From contig OY756962.1 in the NCBI GenBank assembly GCA_963580455.1, positions 18,308,001 to 18,372,000 of the forward strand: a stretch of 64,000 nucleotides of DNA, read 5' to 3'. This document shows, in pieces, positions 43,030 through 54,697 of the stretch. Source of the DNA: Euonymus europaeus (lineage: Eukaryota > Streptophyta > Magnoliopsida > Celastrales > Celastraceae). The notes under the pieces are model-generated. The model made no database searches. It saw only the letters and a program-made list of their open reading frames with translations, and had not been told where the DNA came from. Numbering within the stretch: position 1 is the stretch's first letter; each line of letters starts with the position of its first letter. Position numbers and translations under genes: made by a program.

Positions 43030-43353
43030 ACATCTTACCTCAAACTACTTGAAAATCTATTCTACTGTTATCAACCCTAGCGCTTTTCTTAAGAACAAAA
43101 ATCGTTAAAATGTTAGCCAATTGATTTTCAGTAGCTATGTACTCATGTTTCAAAGTATTTCTTTCATCAAAATCATAGATGAAATGATGACAAATGTCAA
43201 TATGTTTAGTACTAGAGTGTTGGACAAGACTTCTGTAAATATTAATAGCACTCATATTGTCACAAAATATGGTCATTTTTTTTTTTGTGCCAGTTTGTAG
43301 TCACTAAACATTTATTTCATCCAAAGCAATTACGTAGAGCAACTTCTAGCAAC
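43030..43353 (-). pseudogene. Sirevirus-like RNase H, C-terminal part
   Basis: The minus-strand frame reads MTIFCDNMSAINI, SSTKHIDICHHFI and ENQLANILTIF. These match the end of copia RNase H (DNxSAIxI..., TKHIDIRHHFI, LADIFTK). Its upstream half continues beyond LTR D at 45175, where a frame with DDQKSTLDGCFYIG precedes the insertion. In intact elements this domain removes the RNA strand during reverse transcription. Decayed. Confidence 0.82.
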
Positions 43354-45174
43354 CATAACGCCTCAACTCAGGAGGTGCTACTATGTCCATCCAATCTATG
43401 TCATCGATCTGATTTATCATCATAGTTTCACAATTTAACCATACTTATCAATCCTAATTGTCAAAACTAGGTCACCAATAATCCATCAAAAAATCCAACA
43501 GTACCTCCCAGTACATTGGAGGATGCCAATCTGGACATAAACACATTATTTCAATAAATCAAATCAATTGCACATAAGGCATCCAACTATCAATCCACAT
43601 CCTAAGTAGGACCTCATACTATCTAAGAACATATTATATCCACAATAGTATAATTCACGCAAATATACCAAAAGGTATCACACAATGTCACATCTTGGAA
43701 GCATGTTCCTCAATCCTGCCTAGGAGTCCTGATCACATGATTCGCCCTCCTAACCTTTCACTCGATCAACAATAATGAGGTGGTCAAGCATGTATTCGTA
43801 ACAACATAATTATCATATTATCCAACAAAATAAAATAGCATCCACACTACTCCCCACTCTCTAACTCCAAGTGACCATCTATGTCAGCGACGCTCTTGTA
43901 GATCTGCACCTTCGATACCAGAACTAGACTCATGTGTGGGGAGGATGAAAAGGTAAAGGGTGAGCAGAAGACTTAATAGGATAAAGGAATAGCAAATAAA
44001 CATATATAAAACCGGATTCCAATAAAGGGATATTATGTAGCAATATGTATGTTAGACAGGAAATAAAAACATAAGTCAATCATCGGGCCCCAATCAAAAC
44101 ATCATAGCCATTTATCCGTTGGTCAACACCAGGTAATTTGGCTAGCACCAATCCACACTTTTTAGTGAGTGCACCCACATAAAGGCTAACCATGAATAAA
44201 TGACCCAATACGCGATCGCAATCACTCCACACAAGGTCAAGGCTCGCTTGAACACTAGCCTATCGGGATCTTTGTGTGTTGCCTTACAAGGCAGTCATTT
44301 GGCTAGAGTCTAGCTGGGACTCCACTCGCCATCCTTCCAAATGGTATTTAATCAACCTAAGAGTCTACGAGCCCGTGCTCGCACATCTCATGCATCTCCA
44401 ATGCACAAAATTGCATTTTCCATAATATTTATTTAACCCTACATATATATATATACATACTACCACATGATGCATGATAGAGAATAAGCCCATGCTCAAT
44501 ATATGACTGAGCATGAAGATCGAGTATGCATACATCATATAGATATCAAGGGATAAATAATGGTTCATTCTTTCGTAGGATCAATTAAGGCTAGAACACT
44601 AATCATTAGATCAATAAAGAATCAAAACGCCTTTAAGAAAATCAATGGAGTTAAGGAAAAATAATGAGTAAGATATCTCCTACCTCGAGTCCAAGCAAAA
44701 CACAATTCGAAAATCCCAAATTCTAGGGTTTCGTCCAAACCTAGCGTATGGTAACATTGGAACCCTTTTGCGTATAGGCACACTTCACACAATCCTAGGA
44801 GCCCTTACACTACCAAAACTACCCCCAAAAATTGACTCTAGACTAGGTAGAGTATTGTACATGCCTAGCTGCTTTCCTAGGCATGTAGTCTTATTTTTTT
44901 CACCTTTGTCCACATCTAAGTTTCGATTTGATACATTATGGGCCCGAAACTGACATATGTGCTAAAAGTTATGTCTCTTTTAGTAGACCTAATTCAAAAA
45001 CAATTCTTTATGATCTCTTGCATCAAAGGTGATCCACAACCTCCCTGAATCTATTTCCAATAGTTTAATATCCTTTTCTCTCTTCTGTCCCAATATGTGA
45101 ATTAAGTGTCCGGACACCTCGTGTTTCGACCAAAATTTAACCTAAATTTAATGTTTTTGGGTCGAGATTTCACA
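43354..45174 (-). mobile_element. solo LTR, family D, minus orientation
   Basis: It starts with a mutated terminus (ATAACGCCTCAACTCAGGAGG, compare TAACGCCCCGACCCGGGGGG at 63420) and ends GAGATTTCACA. It is about 1820 bp and aligns with the LTR entering at 63418. Shared features with A and B include the conserved U3 box TTTCGATTTGATACATTATGG (44922-44942), the AGTACATTGGAGGATGCC hairpin region near 43520, and CATGCCTAG...CTAGGCATG inverted repeat arms at 44860-44885. It interrupts the copia RNase H frame. I could not identify a 5-bp duplication. Confidence 0.7.
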
Positions 45175-45737
45175 ACAGTTATGCATTGAGTTTCAACCAT
45201 GAAAAGAGAAATGACATTAAAGAGAAATGGCATTATGCTTCTTTCTATGGAAAGCTACAAGATTAGTTCCAATGTAGAAACATCCATCTAAAGTACTTTT
45301 TTGATCATCACTACAACCTGCCTATGTCAGTATCTAATTAACCTACTAATGAAACATTTATGCCCTTGGAGTAGTAAATTTTATAGTCTATAGTACCATT
45401 AATATATTTCAAAATTCTTTTTCACAACCGTCAAGTGTGATTCTTTAGGATTGGTTAGGTACCTTACACAAACACAAATATTGAAAGCAATGTTAGGCCT
45501 ACTAGCAGTCAAGCAATGTAGGCTTCCTATTATACTCTTATATAAAGTCTGATCCACAAACTTTCCAATTGTATCTTTGCTTAGCTTAGTGCTTGAACTC
45601 ATAGGATTAGAAGCTGACTTACTTGAGGCTCAAGCACATCTAAAGTTGACTACTTTATGATTTTATTAGTCTCTTGTGGTGAAGTAGACATCTTCAAGAA
45701 AACATCCATTATTTCTCCATGTTTAGCTTATGATGAT
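45175..45737 (-). pseudogene. Sirevirus-like RT C-terminal part and start of RNase H
   Basis: Minus-strand frames show VDQTLYKSIIGSLHCLTASRPNIAF, CVRYLTNPKESHL, and further down DDQKSTLDGCFYIGTNLVAFH. These are the conserved copia blocks YRGMIGSLLYLTASRPDI and KSTSGGCFYxGNNLVAW. Frames are broken by stops. The RT core with the YVDD motif is absent: sequence jumps from the integrase tail (50203) to here across MULE 2. Confidence 0.78.
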
Positions 45738-45945
45738 GGGAATTTGAGCAAATAGGCCACTGAAAGATAGGGCAAATTGCAATTAGGTCACTCACCAGAA
45801 AAGACTTCAATTTTCATCACTCAATGTTCGATTTGTAAGCAATTTAATCACTCCGGTCCAATTTCCTGGTGACCGGAGATGACGTGCTACGATATGGGTG
45901 ACATGGACATACTGACATGGAATTTCGGTTGACGTGTTTTTTAAA
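45738..45945 (+). repeat. MULE 2 left TIR
   Basis: It contains CCACTGAAAGATAGGGCAAA, CCTGGTGACCGGAGATGACG and CACGTGCTACGATATGGGTG-like phrases mirrored in the right TIR. It carries an extra ~77 bp (about 45795-45862) bounded by CAATT on both sides. Confidence 0.88.
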
Positions 45946-46557
45946 AAAAAATAAAAATTTGATGTATCAAAACACTGGATTTTGATGTTTATATTTACTT
46001 CCAAATAAGCTACCCAATGTTTTCTTAGTAAGCAATCTGGTCACCTGAATTGACACTCCAACCCAACTTCAAATGCTAGATTCACAAGTCAACAGCACAA
46101 CCAAAAAAATTACAAATATGACGTATCATAACAAATACTAGTTTACTGGTTCTAAAATGGAAATAAATACCAGATTCACAAAATATGATTACATACATAA
46201 TTGTGTTCAGTCCAAAAAGCACATGATGCACTCCAGTGATGCATTCCAGTACAATATCAGAAAAAAGGAACTAACTAAAGTCAATTAGGACCACCACCTG
46301 TGGTATTTGATTCTTGAGTTCCATGGAGAAGCGAGGCTGCTCTTCTTGAAGAACTCGCAGCACCAAGAGTTTCAGTTGTAATAGAGGATGCGCTACCTCT
46401 TGTAGATAGTCCACCCCTTCTAGACAGGCCAACCCTTCTAGGCATTCATCCTCTTATAGGCAACCCACCTCCCCTAGACATTGCACCCCTTCTACCGTTA
46501 CTATCTCCTCTGACATTACTTGTATTAGTTGCCTGCATTTACAGAGAAACAAAAAAT

Positions 46558-49142
46558 TTACCTACACAAATCAATAATGACATGAAATAATGACAGAAAA
46601 AGTAATAAACTACTGACATGGCTGGACTCTGCTCCAGTTGTGTTCACTCTGCAGCATCTTCGATTATGCCCAGTTTGTCCACATTTTCCACACTTTATAA
46701 TTGGGTAAGAATTCCTCAATCTTGTTGACTCTTGCATTTCATTCTCTTCCATCCTTCTTTTCACTTGTGGCCTACCCATTTTCTTTCTCATTGGTGGTGG
46801 TAGCACAGGCTCTGCATATGTCTTGGGGTACATGTTCATACCATTCAAGGGATGAATAATGTGTCTGTATGCCCTGAAGAATGTTTCTTTAGTGAAGTAT
46901 GGACTTACAAAGTCTTCAATGGATAGTCCCACATACCTCAGAGCTACTATTGCATGGCAACAAGGGATCCCACTTAGATCCCACACTTTCTATCTACATA
47001 TTTTTTCTCCTATGTGCACCACATACTTCTCTGGCCTACAAGTCACCTCAAATAGTTGATGTTCAACATCACCACTCCATATTGCCTCCCACCTCCTAGT
47101 TGAATTTAACATTTTGACAACCCTATCACAAATAGTTGGTACCAAAGGTCCAACTGACTTTGTATCTTCCATCTCTTTTCGAAGTTTTACAATCCTCTTC
47201 ATTGCATCCTTTCTCAACTCTTCAAGTAAAGTCACTATATTCTTGTGCCTATGCTTAAGAATTTTGCCATTATAGCTCTCTAAAATGTTATTCAGAGTAA
47301 TGTCATTCTTGCAAGTAGTTATGAATTTGGCCCTACTCCATAGTTTTTGTTCCCTGTTTGCTAACCATTGTCATGCATCTTTTGAGATTGTTTTCATTTT
47401 GCCCATCTCCAACGAAAACTCCTGAACAGTTGCCACTTGAACAAGCTTTTAGAATTTTCTTTTCAGCTGAAGTTCTTTGTGTACTTTGCTGAAGTTATTG
47501 TACAGTACACAGATTCTATGTTCAACACTTCTTAGCATGTTGTTGAACACATTCTCCAAACCCTTTTGCTAATCTAAGATGAATGTCTAAACCCATTCCC
47601 TATCCACGCTCAAATCATCCATTAAGTGAGTCATAAACCATGTCCAATTGTCAGTATTTTCCACCAAAACAATAGCCCATGCAATTGGATAGATGCCCCT
47701 TATACGAACCTTTCAAGAAGCTGCCCCTTATACGAACCTTTCAAGAAGCATCCATCTAACCCAATTAGAGGTCTACAACCATCTTTAAAACCCCTTTTTA
47801 AAGCATCTATACAAATGTATATTCTGTTAAATTGGGGAGGACTGTTTTCACCAACCTTGTTAACCTGAACTATACAAGTACTACCAGGATTTTTATCTCT
47901 AATTTTTCCATAGTAGTCCCTGATCCTAGCATATTGTTCCCTGGCAGAGCCTTCAATCATCTCCAATGCCTTCTGTTTTGCTCTGAATGCTTGTGAAAAT
48001 GTAAGATCAAGCTGAAGTTTATCACTGATCCATGGCAAAAGATCCATGATCTTCATATTGGGATTGCGTCTTATCTTCTCCATGATCCTGCGTGCTAACC
48101 AATTTGCAGAAGCTTGCTTATTTAGAAAGAGCCTAACACAGTCATGCTTGTATCTATATGTCTTGATTTGGTAAGTGCTCTCACCACTAATTTTACTACA
48201 CCAAACCATCCAAGGACAGTGTACTCCCCCCTTACAAACTAAATGACATCTCTTCTTGTCATTGTGAACATATCTAACCTGAAATCCACTAGAAACTGCA
48301 TAATCCTTCACTACAAACTTAAATTCTGCTAAACTACTGAACTGCATCCCTAACTCTAGCTTAACATCCTTCATATCCAAGTTAGTATTGTGAATGGGCC
48401 CTCTAGGCACTCTACTTCTAGGATTATGGTCTGCTTCACTATCACTTGAATCAGTTGGCAGTTTTTGGTCCAGGTCATCCAACTCTTCAGACTCATATGT
48501 GTTCAAGAACTCATAATCTGAATCAGAGTCATCCAGTGACAGTTCCGCATCGACATTATGACTCTGTCCTTCAACATTTTTCCCACTCTCTACTCCCTTA
48601 TTTACTTCATTTCCTAACCCAAAATCCCCACAATCAGATTCCTCATTTGCTTTATTACCATCACTAACATAACCACTCTCTGCACCCTCATCAGCTTCAG
48701 ACTCACTCACTGGAATATCAGAATGCACTGGCTATGACTCATGTAGAACATCATCTAAATCAATATTAATATCAACAATTGTTGTAGGGTCTGGAATAGG
48801 TCCTTTATAAAAAATTGGAACTTCCACTGGATGTTCCACATAAACATGTACAGACTTTTCCCCCTTTATACACTGAACCATATTCAAAACATCATGATCA
48901 TTATTCATAGGCCAGAGGCCATACTCCAGAGTTGTATTAGGAACCAAATAAAAGCACATCCTAATATTTTCATACCCAACTTCTCTCCAACAATTCATAA
49001 TTTCAATGAGTGAAAACTCCTCCCCATTATAGTTATCACAAACCTTGATATCTCCCCCAACGTACTGTACTCTAGGTGCAACAATTTGGTGTATCATTTT
49101 CCCACCATGATGAAGAAGCGTGGTGAAAATGGTGGGATCCAT
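46558..49142 (-). pseudogene. MULE 2 transposase (mudrA-like)
   Basis: The start MDPTIFTTLLHHGGK at 49142 opens a PB1-like domain ending VHVYVEHPVEV. A single TAG (48732-48734) then interrupts the frame, which continues at 48728 with an acidic linker. The MuDR DNA-binding domain follows (LELGMQFSSLAEFKFVVKDY, CHLVCKGGVHCPWMVWC, RIMEKIRRNPNM), then the catalytic start LIGLDGCFLKGSYKGQLL. A 28-bp tandem duplication at 47699-47755 breaks the frame there. The rest carries ICVLYNNF, a SWIM finger ending LSGIPCCHAIVALR, and an intact zinc knuckle CGKCGQTGHNRRCC. It is about the expected 750-850 residues but non-functional. Confidence 0.9.
47699..47755. repeat. 28-bp tandem duplication in the MULE 2 catalytic domain
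   Basis: TGCCCCTTATACGAACCTTTCAAGAAGC appears twice head to tail (shown here as one unit, TGCCCCTTATACG..AAGC). It duplicates the LDGCFLKGSYKG coding segment and shifts the frame. Confidence 0.9.
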
Positions 49143-49997
49143 TACCTAAAAAAAAAAAAAAAAAGAGGGACCATAGTCACACTAAACCCTGGAAATTCAA
49201 ACCCTAGGAGCTCATAACTAGGAATGACTCACATTAGCAATTTGAAAAACTTTGGACCCAACATACTAAATAAAGACAATGAGCCAAGAGCACTACTCCC
49301 TGTAAAATCACATAAGGACAGCCACTAAAATACTGCCAGCAACTAATAAAATCACCAGCTACACAACCAGCTACACAACCAGTGAAATAAATTCATTTGA
49401 GGTTCAGTAACAACTAGCTACACAAACAATGTGATGGTAGTTAAAGCACTGAAAATATTATCTAATACGTAATGTTTTCTTAGATTTAAGAGATAAAACG
49501 TTATCTACATGTTATAAAATCCAAATGCAAGTAACATAGAAAACGAAGAGGGACCACAGTCACACTAAAGGAACTCTAACATACAAGGAAATGTTCAAGA
49601 AATAGAGACAAAAAATATGAAAATGGACCACACACATGACAATAACCATAACAAACCAAGAAATCGCCAGAAAAAGGGACCACCATTACACAATTGCCGA
49701 CAAAGGGACCACCACCATATCTCATAAACAATGCGACTGTAAACGAAAAGGATTTCATAGATGCTTACCTTACACAATCCGAACCACAGTGTGTCATCTT
49801 TTGTGTACCACAATCACGAATTCCAGCCCTTCTTCAAGTCGATCTACAATGACATCAAGAAAAACCTAGGTAGAAGGACGTCATTGTCGTGCTGAATGAG
49901 AGAGACAAGTTTCTTTTGATATTTTAATTGGGTATTGCGAAACGCAGTGTTTGATAGAGCCAAAAAAGTACTTTTTTAAAAATATATATTTTTAAAA
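49143..49997. other. MULE 2 5' untranslated/promoter side
   Basis: Between the transposase ATG and the right TIR. An A run of 18 lies at 49148-49165. AGAGGGACCA..AGTCACACTAAA occurs twice (near 49165 and 49548), and GGGACCACCA twice near 49676-49707. No further gene. Confidence 0.6.
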
Positions 49998-50122
49998 AAA
50001 AACGACGTCAGCCAAAAGTCCATGTTAGCATGTCCACGTCACCCATATCGTGGCACGTCATCTCCGGTCACCAGGAAATTGCAATTTGTCCTATCTTTTA
50101 GTGGCCTATTTGCACAAAACCC
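49998..50122 (-). repeat. MULE 2 right TIR
   Basis: The mirror image of the left TIR without its ~77-bp internal segment. It ends AAAACCC at 50122 before TATGATGAT. Confidence 0.88.
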
Positions 50123-50202
50123 TATGATGATGTAATCTACTCTGAAGTTAAACTAGAAATTTTAGAACTTTTTTTAACTTTCTTTATCATTTATTGATTG
50201 AG

Positions 50203-51250
50203 TTACATCATCCTGTTCAATAACACTAACACACAAACGTCATCATGGATATTAACATTTACGGATTCCATCATTTCTTTTGTTTTATTATTGAAAAAAA
50301 AATCTCGACTATTTAAAGAATAACCCATTAAAATACATTCATAACATCTATCATCAAACTTACCAATGGTTTCCTTATCTCGAATAATAAGACACTTACT
50401 TCCAAACACTTTGAAGTGTTTCACAGTGAGCTTCTTTCTTTCCGAGAGTTCATAACTTAAACGTTTTGTTCCAAGTCTCATATGAACTCGATTTGAAATA
50501 TAACATGAAGTGTATTTCTGCAATATTCTTTGTATGCATCAAAGTTATTGTCATTTCTTATAAAACTCAATTCTTTCTCTCCACTACACAATTTTTACTG
50601 TGGATTCTTAGGTGTAGAGAACTTGTGTTTAATTCCAAAATTCCTGCGAGAAACATTAAGTTTATTAATTTCAAATTCTATTCCATGATCTGAAATAATT
50701 TTAATCAAATGAAAAACATCATCTTTCTTATCATTTTCCAATATTAAATACATATCATAGAACACAATAAATATTTTTGTTTTATCACTTAAAACCTTAC
50801 CCATGAGTATCTTGAAAAATCATATACTATAATCATATTCTACAATAAGAATATATTTCTTACCTCCAAGGCTCTCAACTTGGGTAGGTCCCATCAAATT
50901 CATGTGAAGTGATTCAAAAGGTCTTGAAGAATTAACATTACTTACCTTCTGATGTGAAACCTTGGTTTGCTTATCTTGTTGACACGGAACAAACACATAT
51001 TTCATTGAACCAATAATTTTGAATCACTCAAATGACTTATGCATTAGTTTTGAGACCTTCAACATAAAGAGAATTATTTAAGATGCATTCATTAGAAGCT
51101 CCAATCATACCCCATACCTTTCACTTCAGCTTTACTCCATCATCAAAAGTTACCTTACCTCCATTATAAGGTTCATAAAATGTGAACAAGGATTTATTAC
51201 CACTCATATGTCAAGAATATCCACTTTCTAGGTACCAAGAATTTATATTT
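50203..51250 (-). pseudogene. Sirevirus-like integrase
   Basis: Going down the minus strand: CQQDKQTKVSHQ, RPFESLHMNLMGPTQVESLGGKKYILIV, ISDHGIEFE, NPQ..VVERKNR-like residues, CYISNRV, HFKVFGSKCLIIRD and the tail MESVNVNIHDD. They correspond to the copia integrase zinc finger end, the DDE core (D of LHMDLxGP replaced by N in HMNLMGP; DHG and VERKN retained) and the GKFD..GYS..SR block. Frames are split by stops. Confidence 0.8.
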
Positions 51251-51486
51251 TAGGCTACCAAATCTCTCTGGACAAACATGCACCTAAATTCATCACTCTT
51301 GACCCATTGTTTCCTAGATTTAGGTGCTTGTGTAGGCTTCTTTGCTTCAAGTAACTTGCCATGTAACCTATCCTGCGTTTATATTTAGCAAGATATTGAA
51401 ACCTATTTTGCACAAAATTACTCTTATGCAAATATTCAACATTAGTCCTTCTAGACAACATGTAAGACGCTGACATTCTATACAAT

Positions 51487-52408
51487 TTATGATAATGTGG
51501 ATGAATGACCTTTGATTCTATAATAATGACAAATAGGAATAAACTTACACTCATCATACCTTTGTGGACTTTGCTTCCTGTAGTAGAAACTAGAATGAAA
51601 TGGTTGAGCTGTGCATCCAAATCGATAAGTATTCTCATACCTTGGCTGAGATGCTCTTATATTTGTGTAGTTCCACATTTGGCAATTGGGATTTTTGTAC
51701 TTCTTTCTCTAGAGTTCTTGAGGTGGAAGGAACAAACTTCACAATATTTGGACTATTGTTTTGTGTCCCATTTGTGATCTTTCACCTTTTTCATATCGAA
51801 GTCCAAATGTCTCCCTACTTGATCTTTGCATGTCTAAGATATTCTACAAATGGTTAGAACCATATTCAAACTTGTTAATATTTGAACAAATCTTTTTCAA
51901 CATATTTTCTCTTTTTGCTCCAGCTTTTGTGAAGTAAGCAAGGTTAGAGGCTACATCAGGTTTCTTCAAAGCTTCCCTTTCAACTATCTCTTCCTTCAAG
52001 TCATTGATTTCATTTCTTATTTTAGATAATTCTTGAGCTAAAAGTTCTTTCTCTTTGATAGTTGTATGTCTTTCATTCTTAGCTTTGATCCATTCCACCT
52101 CCATGTCATCATAAGGAATCCACAACTCATTCATATCAACAATTGAATCATTTTCTTCTGAGGTTGTCTCTGATAAACTTTGGTCATCAAAAGTTATTGG
52201 ATAGGCTATTGGATTATCCTTATCATCTTCATATTCAAGATCAGAATCTTCTTTAGTATCATCGCTCCATGTAGTCTGACATGCTTTTTACATCTTTTTT
52301 TTATTTGCACATTCTTGAGCAAAGTGTCCAAAACCTTCACATTCAAAGTATTGATTGAATTTTGGATCTTTGCTTTTCTTCTCACCTTTTTAAGAAGAAG
52401 ACTTCTCT
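51487..52408 (-). pseudogene. Sirevirus-like gag, C-terminal part
   Basis: Just beyond LTR B, the minus strand reads a first zinc knuckle with GFGHFAQECANK. A coiled-coil region follows at 52134-51844 (KEKELLAQELSKIRNEINDLKEEI). A second cysteine/histidine motif CHYYRIKGHS lies near 51530, in which the second cysteine is lost. Two zinc-finger-like motifs separated by a coiled coil are typical of Sirevirus gag. Confidence 0.75.
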
Positions 52409-54697
52409 TGTGAAACCCCAACACAAAAATATTAGGTTTGGTTAAATTTTGAGTAATAAGTTATGGAGAATGGTTTCAAAGAGTTTACGGAACATTCGAG
52501 TTGTATAAGACCGCAAAGAATCGTTTTTGAGAAAGGTTCACTAATTGGGCCATAAAGTTTAGGACACATATCCGTTTCGGGCCCATAATATATCAAATCG
52601 AAGCTTAGACCGAGCCGGGGAATAAATTTGAGGAAAACAGAGTTCTGTGAACAGTAATCCGTCCGGACGGATATGCCTAGAGTGACGGCAGTGGGTTACA
52701 GGAACAGTAATTCGTCCGAACGGATACTCAGGGCGTCCGGACGGCTGTCGAGATTTCAGTTTTAAAAGACCAGAAATCGTCATTTAGAAGAGAAACTCAA
52801 AGGAAGCCGAGAAGAGAGAGAAAGAGTGAGAAACTTAGAGAGAGAAGGAGATTTGTTGAGGTTTTTGCTTGGTTTTCCATGGATTCATGAAGCATGTCAA
52901 GAATCAAGGTGGAATCAAGGAAGATTTGAAGGTTTGAGGTGAGTTTTCATAGTTTTGGAATTCTAGGGTTTTTCCTAGATCTGTTTGATTCTTTAATAGA
53001 TGGAAGGTAAGGCTTAGATATGTTGATTATAGGGTTATTTATGATTGTTTTACTAGTTTGAATCGTTGGTTTAGGCTAGGTTTCGAATTTGGAGAAGTTG
53101 GAGGATTTTGGGGAAAATCCTAGAGAGAGAAAGTAAGTTCTCTTGATTAATATTCGATTTCATGTTATTATTGCTTAATTAGTGTTGTTAATATAATATT
53201 ATGGGTGCGGAATGTTTGAATTGATAGGTGGGTGAAAGAGGGCCAAAAAAAAACCCTAACTTTGGAAATTTGCTATTGTAAGTGGTGCTCAATTGAGGTA
53301 GGGGATTTCTTGACCAATTCACTTTCATATCATTATTTTTCTCTTTAAATTGCGGTTCGTATCCTCATTGGTCCTTACATTTGTGTTCTTGCCTTATTGT
53401 TTTTAAGGAAGAACGAACTTAGGATTTATTCTTGTTTTTCTCTTGAAATGTAGATTGCATTAAACCTTGTTCATGTTCAATTGCTTATTGAGCAATGATT
53501 GATCATTCATGCATCATGAGTAGCTTCAAATATATATAGGAGAAGTATATATATATATTAATTGAGGGCATGAAGCATGAGTACATTAGAAATTACATGG
53601 GATGCTTGAGTATGGACTCGGGTATACCCTAGGAACTACTTGAACGTCACATGGGAGGATGGTTGAGTGTTGGGCTTGGCATCAACCAAATGACTTCATG
53701 TGAGGCAACACACTTGAGGTGTGGGTGTGATGGGACTCACACAATCGGGTGACTTTCTGGGGATGGTACGGTTAATTCATTAATGGTTGGGAGAACCTGA
53801 AATAAATGAGGAAATGTGATGAGTCGGCTTGCATTCATTGATGGTTGGGAGAACCAGGATGAGTGTCCGATGTTGTGATCAAGACATGATTGGGATGATC
53901 ATGGTCTTGATTGTTGTTGATGATTCATAGTTGGAATTATGGAACTATGATTGGTTTTCCCCAGAAAGGTCACTCGAGTGTTATTGTTGTGTTATGTGAC
54001 ATGCGCATTTGGGATATCATATTGTTGCATTGCCCTTTTATTGGATTCAGTCTATAATGATTGTTCGCTCTTTACCCTACTGAGCTTCTAGCTCACTCTT
54101 TTATTTCCTTCCTCCCCATAGGTGAGACTGGTACTAGTGCCGGTGTTGCGGATCAGTAGAGACGGAGTTGTGGTATGGATGGCCCTTGGAGTAGGGTTAG
54201 GATTTTGGAATACTGAGTGCGTTGCACTTTGTTTATTTCCACGCTTGTGGTATTAGATAATATATGATTTATCTACTGTGGGCACCGGTGGGTGTGTTTT
54301 AGTACGGTTAGAAGGTAATTTATGTGATTGTACCTTCTGAACCGGGGGTGGACTCTGAGTCGTGTTAAATGATGTTTGGGATTATTTCTATTATGTGAAA
54401 TATGATACTTGTGTGAGAATCAGTTTGTGCATGCTGCTGATGGCCTGCTAGGTTGGAATTTGCATGCTGATAGATGGCCACAGGCCCTGCTAGGTTATAA
54501 TGTGATTGTTGTGATTATTGCTGCGTTTTGTTACAGGTAGGCATTCCCCGATATACGGGGAGATGCTGCCGGATTTTTGGCTGGGGTTGTTGTCCTGGTT
54601 GAGTGAACTAGGGTTAATGACTAAGGAAGTGGATCACATTGATGACCTAGGAAGGTGCGGTTAGCACCATGTGACGTTCCGAAAACGGGGCGTTACA
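52409..54697 (+). mobile_element. solo LTR, family B, plus orientation
   Basis: A 2289-bp unit starts TGTGAAACCCCAACAC and ends CGGGGCGTTACA, with a perfect 5-bp duplication TCTCT (52404-52408 and 54698-54702). It is inserted in the copia gag frame. U3 contains the perfect 16-bp palindrome ATCCGTCCGGACGGAT (52657-52672), an imperfect copy at 52709-52725 and CGTCCGGACG at 52734-52743. A GAGA tract lies at 52811-52855 and a splice-donor-like GAGGTGAGTT near 52936. The hairpin CCCCGATATACGGGG lies at 54546-54560. No coding capacity. Confidence 0.85.
52655..52750. repeat. CCGTCCGGACGG palindrome cluster in LTR B(+) U3
   Basis: One 16-bp perfect palindrome (52657-52672), one 14-16-bp degenerate copy and one 10-bp perfect copy occur within 95 bp. 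The sequence is unrelated to the GATCGATC cluster in the family B copy at 7680-7900. Confidence 0.8.

Larger units (their letters stand above)
45738..50122 (-). mobile_element. MULE 2 (Mutator-like element) with perfect 9-bp target duplication
   Basis: A 4385-bp element with inverted termini GGGAATTTGAGCAAATAGGCC (left) and GGGTTTTGTGCAAATAGGCC (right, reversed) inside the perfect duplication TATGATGAT (45729-45737 and 50123-50131). The TIRs run for over 150 bp; the right one lacks about 77 bp present in the left. It encodes one MULE transposase on the minus strand. It was inserted into the Sirevirus-like pol gene. Confidence 0.93.

Noticed and set aside
51505..51857. Plus-strand ORFs within the Sirevirus-like gag
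   Set aside because: Antisense to the recognised gag frames.
1335..54697. The TGTRACGCCCC...GGGGCGTYACA units as DNA transposons with short terminal inverted repeats
   Set aside because: The ends are inverted repeats of only ~10 bp. TG...CA termini, exact 5-bp duplications at three copies and 2-kb length without coding sequence fit solo LTRs better.
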